A stretch of DNA of 64,000 bases. Source: Halocalculus aciditolerans (lineage in GTDB: Archaea; Halobacteriota; Halobacteria; Halobacteriales; Halobacteriaceae). A model generated the notes under the pieces. It did no database searches, was not told the origin of the DNA, and saw only the letters and a program-made list of their open reading frames with translations. Of the stretch, positions 50,060-56,328 are shown piece by piece. Within the stretch, counting starts at the first letter, position 1. Every line of letters begins with the position of its first letter. The DNA lies in NCBI RefSeq assembly GCF_014647475.1, contig NZ_BMPG01000002.1, forward strand, positions 310,001 to 374,000. The letters are read 5' to 3'. The position numbers and the translations under genes are program-made.

Positions 50060-50851
50060 TCAGTCGGAGAGGACGGCGGCGATGTCGCGGAGGCCGTCGA
50101 GGACGTAGTCGGGGGCGACGTCGCTGTCGGCGAGGTCGGCGTCGGTCGCGATGCCGGTGCGGACGAGGACGGTCGTCATCCCGACGGCGTCTCCGAAGGC
50201 GACGTCGGTGTTCAGGCGGTCGCCGACCATGAGGCACGCTCCGGGGTTCACGCCGAGGCGGTCGAGCGCGATGTCCGCGGTCTCCGCCGAGGGTTTTCCC
50301 AGAATGGCGTCGGGGTCGCGGTCGACGACGCCGGAGACGGCGTGGACGAGCGCGCCGGAGCCGGGGACGGGGCCGTCGGGGCTGGGGACGGTGTGGTCGG
50401 GGTCGGTGCCGACGAATCCCGTCGCGCCGGCGTCGAACGCGCGGATGGCGGCGGTCATGTCGTCGTAGCCGAAGCCGCGGTCGTAGCCGACGACGACGGC
50501 GTCGCTCGCGGTCGGGTCCTCGACGAGGTCGAGGTTCGCGTTCTCGAACTGGCTCGTGACGCTCTCCTCGGCGATGGCGAAGAGCGCGTCGTCGGCGTGG
50601 TGGGCGCGGAGGTAGGCGATGGTCGCGTCGCAGGAGGTGAGAATCTCGTCCGGCGTCGCCTCGACGCCCATGTCGCGGAGGTGTTCCGCGTAGGCCTCCG
50701 GACTCCGCGTGGGGTTGTTCGTCACGAAGAGGATTCGTTCGACGCGGTCGCGGAGCGCGCGGAGGCCGTCGGCAGCGCCCGGCAGGAGCGACTCGCCGGA
50801 GAGCACCGTGCCGTCGAGGTCGACGACGGCCGCCCGATACGCCGCAGTCAT
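50060..50851 (-). CDS. HAD-IIA phosphatase, NagD family
   Basis: A 263-residue sugar- or nucleotide-phosphatase. Motif I is VVDLDGTVL with both nucleophile Asp residues, motif II FVTNNPTRSPEAYAEHL is typical of NagD proteins, motif III is LGKPSAE and motif IV VGDRLNTDVAFG. The cap sits between motifs II and III. It would hydrolyse a phosphoester such as a nucleotide monophosphate or phosphosugar. The start overlaps the mazG stop by four bases (ATGA), and the MazG neighbour suggests nucleotide cleaning. Confidence 0.9.
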   Translation of the reverse strand: MTAAYRAAVVDLDGTVLSGESLLPGAADGLRALRDRVERILFVTNNPTRSPEAYAEHLRDMGVEATPDEILTSCDATIAYLRAHHADDALFAIAEESVTSQFENANLDLVEDPTASDAVVVGYDRGFGYDDMTAAIRAFDAGATGFVGTDPDHTVPSPDGPVPGSGALVHAVSGVVDRDPDAILGKPSAETADIALDRLGVNPGACLMVGDRLNTDVAFGDAVGMTTVLVRTGIATDADLADSDVAPDYVLDGLRDIAAVLSD

Positions 50852-51150
50852 TCGCCGGAAGAGGCCGTTCCCGTCGCCTCGATGCGGGATTCGTACTTCT
50901 CGATGGCCTCGTCGAGGCAGGCGCTCGCGTCGAGGTCGAGCGAGTTCGCGACGGCGAGGAGGCTGAAGAGCACGTCGCCGACCTCGTCCGACTTCACCTC
51001 GACCTCGCCGCTCGCGCCGTAATCGGTGGATTCGACGGCGTCTTTCGCGAGCTCGCCGACCTCAGAGGTGAGGTCGAGAAGCTGGTACGCCGGTTCGCCT
51101 TCGAGGTCGTGTTCGTCGAAGAAGTCGGCGACGCGGTCTTGTTCGCGCAT
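50848..51150 (-). CDS. MazG-like nucleotide pyrophosphohydrolase
   Basis: A 100-residue all-alpha protein with the MazG Mg site: SEVGELAKD and SDEVGDVLFSLLAVAN (E-x-x-E and E-x-x-D pattern). It would hydrolyse NTP or dNTP to the monophosphate and pyrophosphate, removing damaged nucleotides. It lies 24 bases after the DNA ligase gene on the same strand and overlaps the HAD phosphatase gene, so a shared role in nucleotide-pool and genome maintenance is likely. The start MREQDRVADFFDE is the only one that fits. Confidence 0.88.
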   Translation of the reverse strand: MREQDRVADFFDEHDLEGEPAYQLLDLTSEVGELAKDAVESTDYGASGEVEVKSDEVGDVLFSLLAVANSLDLDASACLDEAIEKYESRIEATGTASSGE

Positions 51151-51174
51151 ACCCCCATGTCTCGCGGGCCGTCC

Positions 51175-52836
51175 TTAGTCGTTCGCGACGAGGCGTTCGA
51201 CGCGTTCGAGGGAGTCCGCCGTCGCCGGCGTCTTGTCCTCGCGAACGGTGACGAACCGCGGGAAGCGGAGGGCGTACCCCGAGGAGTACGTGGGTGACTG
51301 TTGGATCTCCTCGTAGCCGACTTCGAAGACGACGGCGGGTTCGATGTCGACCGTCTGGCCCTCCTCGTGGCGGACGTGCGGTTCGAGTACGTCGGTGAGT
51401 TCCGCGAGTTCTTCGTCGGTGATGCCGGTCGCCACCTTCCCGATGGTCTCGAATCCGTCCTCTGTTCTCGCGGAGAGGAGGAAGGTCCCGAGGAGTTCGG
51501 CGCGGCGGCCCTCGCCCCACTCCGCGCCGGTGACGACGAGGTCGAGCGTCTCCACGTCGGGCTTGCGCTTCAGCCAGTTCTGTCCGCGTTTCCCCGGCGA
51601 GTAGTGCGAACGAGGATTCTTCAACATGATGCCCTCGTGGCCGGCGTCGAGGCTCTCGGCTTCGAACGCCTCGATCTCCTCGACGTCGCCGGAGACCGAG
51701 AGGTCGGAGACGGCGTTCGTGTGACCGAGCAAGGCGTCGAGCGCATCGTGGCGGTCGACAAGGGGGTCGTCGAGGCGGTCGTCGCCCCACGCGTGCAGGC
51801 AGTCGAACGCCCGCAGCTCGACGGGGACGTCCTCGCGCGCTTTCGCCACGTCGTGTTTCCGCCGGAACCGCCGGAGGACGTGCTGGAACGCCCGCGGATT
51901 CCCGTCCGCGTCGACCGCGACGACCTCTCCGTCGAGAATCGCCGGCACGGGGAGTTCCGCCTCGGCGAACTCCACGACCTCCGGGAGCGCGTGCGTCACC
52001 TCCTCCATGTTCCGCGAGAATATCTGGACGTCCTCCCCGTCGTAGTGGAGTTGGACGCGCGCGCCGTCGTACTTCGTCTCGACGGCCGCCTCCTCCCACG
52101 CGTCCAGCGCGTCGGTCACCGTGCCGGCCTGCGCGAGCATCGCCTGCACCGGCCGGCCGATTTCGAGGTGGATGCCGTCGAGACCCGCTTCGCCCGCGTC
52201 GCGCGCCGTCCGGGCGACGAGTCCGTAGTCGTTCGACACCTGCAGGGCGCGCTCTACCCGCTCGGCCGGGACGCCGAACGCCGCCGCGATGCCGTCGCGG
52301 ACCGCGCCCTCGCCCACGCCGATACGCATCTCGCCGAGCACCAGCCGCGCGAGGTACTTCGCCTCCTCGCTCGAACACCGATTGAACAGGCCGAAGAGCC
52401 GGCGCACCGTCTCCTTATCGCTCCCCGACCCCTCCGTCTCCGCCACTGCGTCGAGTTCGTCGACGACGTCGGCGAGCGAGAGCGCGTCATCCTCGCTCTC
52501 GTCGCCGGTGAACGCCGCGAGGCCCCGCTGGCTGTCGAGGTCGTAGCTCGCCGCGACCGCGCCGATTTCGCCCACGTCCGCGAGGCGGTCCTCGACGTCG
52601 CCTGCGGTGACGTTCGGGCCGGCGGCCTGCGCGAGCGCCTCGTAGACCGCGGCCGGGCCGACGTCGAGTTTCCGCTCGCTCCACGCCGGGAACACCCGGC
52701 CCTGTACGAACCGCGTCACCGCCTCCAGGTCGCCCCCGGCGTCCGCGAGGAGCGCCGCGACGAGGTCGACCGTCTCCAGGTCCGCGGGCTCCGCCTCGAT
52801 GGCGGCGGCGTGTTCGACGAACTCGCTGAACTCCAT
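51175..52836 (-). CDS. ligA: ATP-dependent DNA ligase
   Basis: A 553-residue ligase, the usual archaeal length. The N-terminal DNA-binding domain contains EEAKYLARLVLGEMRIGVGEGAV. The adenylation domain has motif I TKYDGARVQ with catalytic Lys, motif III RAFDCLH, IV EGIMLKNP and V NWLKRKPD. The OB-fold contains RFPRFVTVREDK near the end. It seals nicks in replication and repair. It starts at MEFSEFVEHAAAI, 85 bases from the divergent GCS2-like gene. Confidence 0.95.
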   Translation of the reverse strand: MEFSEFVEHAAAIEAEPADLETVDLVAALLADAGGDLEAVTRFVQGRVFPAWSERKLDVGPAAVYEALAQAAGPNVTAGDVEDRLADVGEIGAVAASYDLDSQRGLAAFTGDESEDDALSLADVVDELDAVAETEGSGSDKETVRRLFGLFNRCSSEEAKYLARLVLGEMRIGVGEGAVRDGIAAAFGVPAERVERALQVSNDYGLVARTARDAGEAGLDGIHLEIGRPVQAMLAQAGTVTDALDAWEEAAVETKYDGARVQLHYDGEDVQIFSRNMEEVTHALPEVVEFAEAELPVPAILDGEVVAVDADGNPRAFQHVLRRFRRKHDVAKAREDVPVELRAFDCLHAWGDDRLDDPLVDRHDALDALLGHTNAVSDLSVSGDVEEIEAFEAESLDAGHEGIMLKNPRSHYSPGKRGQNWLKRKPDVETLDLVVTGAEWGEGRRAELLGTFLLSARTEDGFETIGKVATGITDEELAELTDVLEPHVRHEEGQTVDIEPAVVFEVGYEEIQQSPTYSSGYALRFPRFVTVREDKTPATADSLERVERLVAND

Positions 52837-52921
52837 CGGAGAGGAGTTAGACGACGCCGGATTTAACGGCGGCGACCCGCGGCCGTCGGGTTTGAAGTCC
52901 TCGCGGGCGAACTTCCCGGGT

Positions 52922-54454
52922 ATGCCCGAACCGGAGCTCCTCGCGGACATCCACGACGTCCTCGACACGGACCCCGAGGCCTTCCAGGAGCGCGTCCGCG
53001 CGGACGCCGAGACTATCAAGACCGAACTCGAAGCCGGGACCTTCGACAACCCGCAGGCCATCATCGGCCTCGAGTACGAGTTCTACGCCGTGAACGACGA
53101 CGGCGCGCTCGCCCGCATCCCCCGTCGCCTCCTCGAATACGTCGGGTTCGAGAAGGAACTCGGCCTGCACAACGCCGAGATGACGGCGTCGCCACAGCCG
53201 CTGAACGAGTACGGCCTCGACGCCCAGGAAGCCGAAGTCCAATCCCGCCTCGAAGCCGCCGCCGGCCCGATGGACGCCGAAGGCCTCCACCTCGTCAGCG
53301 ACGCCCTCTGGACCATCCCGCCCGAGGGCGAAACCGCGAGCGAGTACCTCGCCGACAGCATCGAAGCCGACGGCGTCCGCCTCGCGACGAACATGAGCAG
53401 CTCCGCGCGCTACCAAGCGATGGCGAACACCGACCAGCCCGCGGGGATGAAACTCGACTTTCCGCATGTCTCCCTCGACGCGGACACCGTCATGCCGGAG
53501 GCGCTCATCACCTCCATCCAGCCGCACTACCAGGTCCCGCAGGCCGTCGACCTCGCGACCTACTACACGTACGCGCTCCGCATCGCCGCCCCGCTCGTCG
53601 CGCTCACCGGGAACTCCCCGTTCTTCCCGCCCGACCTCTACGACGACGGCGCGAGTAGCGAGGACATCATCGCCGACGGCTGGGACGAATCCCGCATCGG
53701 CGTCTTCGAAGACGTCCTCAACGTCCCCGGCAAGCAGGAGAAGGTCCGCTTCCCCGAGGACGCCGACACGGTCTTCGACCTCGTCGACATGGTCGCGGAC
53801 GACCCCGTCATCGTCCCGATGCCCGTCGAGCGCCAGGGCCGCTTTGACGACGAGTTCGCGGACTTCCGAATGAAACACGGCACGTACTGGCGGTGGGTGC
53901 GCCCGGTCTTCGGCGGCGCGACGAAAGAGGAGGCGAACGCCCGCATCGAGTTCCGCCCCATTCCCTGCCAGCCCACGGTCCGCGACACGATGGCCGTGCA
54001 GGCGCTCTTCGCCGGCCTCCTCGAATCCATGGTGAAGCGCGACCACCCGCTCTACGACCTCGACTGGGAGACCGCGAAGACGAACTTCTACAACGCCGCG
54101 CGGAACGGCATCGGCGCGGACCTCACCTACGTCACCGCCGACGGCGACACCACCACCGACCACACCGAACTCTACACCGACCTCTTCGAGCAGGCCGAAG
54201 CCGGCCTCACCGACCGCGGCCTCTCCGAGACCGCCGCCGCGAAATACCTCTGGCCGCTCCGCCAGCGCGCCCGCCACGCAGTCACGCCCGCCATGTGGAA
54301 GCGAGCGCGCGTCAGCGAACACTTAGACGAGGGCGCGGACTTCACCAACGCCGTCTACGAGATGCAGTTCGAGTACCTCCAGAACCAACACGAAACCCTC
54401 CTCGAGGGGAGTTTCGCGGACTGGGTGGGGCGCGGGCAGAATATGGACGACTGA
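52922..54454 (+). CDS. GCS2-like carboxylate-amine ligase (glutamate-cysteine ligase family)
   Basis: A 510-residue protein. GLEYEFYAV near residue 49 matches the first metal and ATP motif of GCS2 ligases. NAEMTASPQPLN near 84 and ALTGNSPFFPP near 227 fit the substrate pocket, and ARIEFRPIPCQP with the following DTMAVQALFAGLLESM fits the C-terminal core. Haloarchaea use gamma-glutamylcysteine as their main thiol and carry a GCS2-type gshA, but this gene may instead be a paralogue with another amine substrate. It is divergent from DNA ligase and ends 84 bases before the convergent proteasome gene. Confidence 0.72.
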   Translation: MPEPELLADIHDVLDTDPEAFQERVRADAETIKTELEAGTFDNPQAIIGLEYEFYAVNDDGALARIPRRLLEYVGFEKELGLHNAEMTASPQPLNEYGLDAQEAEVQSRLEAAAGPMDAEGLHLVSDALWTIPPEGETASEYLADSIEADGVRLATNMSSSARYQAMANTDQPAGMKLDFPHVSLDADTVMPEALITSIQPHYQVPQAVDLATYYTYALRIAAPLVALTGNSPFFPPDLYDDGASSEDIIADGWDESRIGVFEDVLNVPGKQEKVRFPEDADTVFDLVDMVADDPVIVPMPVERQGRFDDEFADFRMKHGTYWRWVRPVFGGATKEEANARIEFRPIPCQPTVRDTMAVQALFAGLLESMVKRDHPLYDLDWETAKTNFYNAARNGIGADLTYVTADGDTTTDHTELYTDLFEQAEAGLTDRGLSETAAAKYLWPLRQRARHAVTPAMWKRARVSEHLDEGADFTNAVYEMQFEYLQNQHETLLEGSFADWVGRGQNMDD

Positions 54455-54538
54455 CCGACCCAGCGCTCCGGTCTCGACGGCGCAATCGCTCACCGGGTGA
54501 GCGAAAGAGAAAGCGGCGGGTCGTCGGTTCTCGTCGAC

Positions 54539-55273
54539 TTACAGGAGCTCGTCGACGTCCTCGTACGCGGAGATCTCGACGTTCTCGCGCGTGATCTTCG
54601 TGATGTGAATGCCGTTGCCGGACGCGGTGTCGCGCTCGGTCGCGGCGTTGATGGCCTTCGCGCCGACCGTGACGGCCTCGTCCGTCGTCATGCCGTCCTC
54701 GAACTCGTTTTCGAGCGTCCCGAGCGCGTACGGCATCCCGGAGCCCTGCGCCGTGTACTTATCCTCCATGCTCGACCCGCTCGGGTCGAGGCTGAAGACG
54801 TGCCCGCCGTCGTCGTCGACGCCGGCGAGGATGGGGACGACGACGAAGAAGGGGCCGCCGCGGAGGAGGTTCGACGCGATCGTCGAGAGCGCGGGGATGT
54901 TCATGTACTCGCCGCGACGCGCCTCGTAGAGGTTCGCCTCGGCGCGGAGCGAGCGGATGAAGGACTGCGCGCCGCCGACGCTCCCGGAGATAGTGATCGC
55001 CGCGTTCGGCTGAATCTCCTCGACCTTCTGCACGTTCTTGTTCGAGACGACGCGGCCGCCGAGGCTCGCGCGCTGGTCGGACGCCATCACGACGCCGTCC
55101 TGCGTGACCATCCCGACGATGGTCGTCCCCGTCTTGTTGACGTTCTCCATGTCCGCCTGCGTCATCTCGTTCTGCGGCATATCCCCGAGCTCCGGCCCGT
55201 ACGGGTTCTCGAACTTACCCTGGAACCGGTCGAGGTTACGGGAGAAATCCGACGACTGATTGGGGTTGTACAT
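54539..55273 (-). CDS. psmB: Proteasome beta subunit precursor
   Basis: A 244-residue precursor. Cleavage before Thr50 (KTG|TTIVG) removes a 49-residue propeptide, as known in haloarchaea, and exposes the N-terminal catalytic threonine. Asp66 (equivalent of Asp17) and Lys83 (equivalent of Lys33, after a one-residue insertion) are present. GSVGGAQSFIRSL and AQGSGMPYALG follow the family. It forms the inner rings of the 20S proteasome with alpha subunits encoded elsewhere. ATG 55273 fits the TATA box; an upstream in-frame ATG at 55309 is not favoured. Confidence 0.95.
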   Translation of the reverse strand: MYNPNQSSDFSRNLDRFQGKFENPYGPELGDMPQNEMTQADMENVNKTGTTIVGMVTQDGVVMASDQRASLGGRVVSNKNVQKVEEIQPNAAITISGSVGGAQSFIRSLRAEANLYEARRGEYMNIPALSTIASNLLRGGPFFVVVPILAGVDDDGGHVFSLDPSGSSMEDKYTAQGSGMPYALGTLENEFEDGMTTDEAVTVGAKAINAATERDTASGNGIHITKITRENVEISAYEDVDELL

Positions 55274-55298
55274 TGGGTGTTCGTACAGGTGGCTAACT

Positions 55299-55306
55299 GA
55301 TAAAAG
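55299..55306 (-). promoter_or_regulatory. TATA box of psmB
   Basis: The minus strand reads CTTTTATC, centred about 29 bases before ATG 55273, consistent with leaderless transcription. Confidence 0.6.
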
Positions 55307-55321
55307 CAACCCTTCCGGTGT

Positions 55322-55489
55322 TCAGCGCGTCGACTCGTACGCGCCCTCCGCGCGCTCCACGAGCCGGCCGACCGGGAGTGTCACCCCCATCCGACGCGCC
55401 ACGAGCGCGAACGGGAGGAGCATGATACCGACTGCGAGGCTGGTCTGATAGGCGACCGCCGTCGTGAAACGGGCGACCTGTGACTGCAT
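55322..55489 (-). CDS. Small single-pass membrane protein (55 residues), unknown function
   Basis: A short ORF read directly from the sequence. The N-terminus is MQSQVARFTTAVAYQTSLAV, followed by GIMLLPFALVARRMGVTLPV, then a charged tail ending EGAYESTR. The hydrophobic stretch (residues 11-30) is flanked by arginines, so it is a likely membrane anchor with the charged tail inside. A TATA-like box (55520-55527) and a GGAGGT stretch about 7 bases before the ATG support expression. Similar short proteins are, as I recall, found in other haloarchaea, but I cannot assign a role. Confidence 0.68.
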   Translation of the reverse strand: MQSQVARFTTAVAYQTSLAVGIMLLPFALVARRMGVTLPVGRLVERAEGAYESTR

Positions 55490-55519
55490 TGGCTTACCTC
55501 CTCCTCACGCGACATCCCC

Positions 55520-55527
55520 TATAAATG
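55520..55527 (-). promoter_or_regulatory. TATA box of the 55-residue membrane protein gene
   Basis: The minus strand reads CATTTATA, about 34 bases before ATG 55489. It predicts a short leader that also contains a GGAGGT ribosome-binding-like stretch. Confidence 0.5.
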
Positions 55528-55733
55528 ACTTCCGCCCCCGACGCCCCGTCGAACCCGACGCAGTCTTGCGATTCAACCCAGCCAGTACCCGAGTAAACCG
55601 AACTGGATGTCGCCCGTGGTCTCCCGTAGCCCCACCCGTCCTTTCCTCACTCGTCTCTCTAAGTTATACAGCGCTCTCGCGTAACGTCCGCCCCGCGAAC
55701 CGGCCGTCGACGCCCCCCGCCGACGCCCCCCTC

Positions 55734-55885
55734 GTTCACGTCCCTCCCGTCGCTCCCGGTGGTCGCTTTGGTCGCGTTCCACACCTCCGCACAGATCTCC
55801 TCGCTCCCGCTCGGAATCTGAACTACGGTCGCTAGCGCTCCTTAGTTCACGTCCCTCCCGTCGCTCCCGGTGGTCGCTTTGGTCG
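55734..55885 (+). repeat. 41-base direct repeat pair
   Basis: Two exact 41-base copies (55734-55774 and 55845-55885) both start GTTCACGTCCCTCCCGTCGC and end GGTCGCTTTGGTCG. The bases between them are unrelated. It resembles short intergenic haloarchaeal repeats rather than an insertion sequence, and no transposase is present. Confidence 0.85.
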
Positions 55886-55931
55886 GGACGTGAACCGTAA
55901 GGCACGACTACCCTCGGCCACACCAGTGCGT

Positions 55932-56285
55932 ATGAGCAACTACGTCGTCGCCATGGAGGCGGCCTGGCTCGTCCGTGACGTCGAGAATTCGGACGACGCT
56001 ATCGGGGTCGCCGTCAGCGAAGCCGGGAAGCGTCTGAACGACAAGGACCTCGACTACGTCGAAGTCGAAGCCGGCGTCACCTCGTGTCCCGCCTGCGCCG
56101 AGCCGCTCGACGCCGCCTTCCTCGCCGCCGAGACCGCGCTCGTCGGCCTCGTCCTCGAACTCACCATCTTCAACGCCGACTCCGAAGAACACGCCTCACG
56201 CATCGCGAAGAGCGAAGTCGGCGGCGCGCTCCGCGACGTCCCGCTCAAAGTCATCGAAGTCGTCGAAGAACCCGAGGACGACTAG
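55932..56285 (+). CDS. UPF0212 (DUF555) family protein
   Basis: A 117-residue protein matching the archaeal UPF0212 family. It starts MSNYVVAMEAAWLVRDV and has CPAC at residues 53-56, followed by two alternating helix/strand segments. The CxxC pair could bind zinc or iron, but only one pair is present. The family has no known function. The start ATG at 55932 matches the family N-terminus. It converges on the Ala-rich gene, 43 bases away. Confidence 0.88.
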   Translation: MSNYVVAMEAAWLVRDVENSDDAIGVAVSEAGKRLNDKDLDYVEVEAGVTSCPACAEPLDAAFLAAETALVGLVLELTIFNADSEEHASRIAKSEVGGALRDVPLKVIEVVEEPEDD

Positions 56286-56328
56286 GACTTCTCCGACCCC
56301 GCTCTCTCACAGCCGAGAGCGACCGCTC

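Larger units (their letters stand above)
55490..55931. other. Gene-free spacer with direct and inverted repeats
   Basis: This 442-base spacer holds the promoter of the 55-residue gene near its left end and a 41-base direct repeat (55734-55774, 55845-55885). The second copy is extended to a palindrome by GTTCACGTCCC (55845-55855) and GGGACGTGAAC (55885-55895). The spacing of the two copies is 111 bases. I see no gene. Confidence 0.65.
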
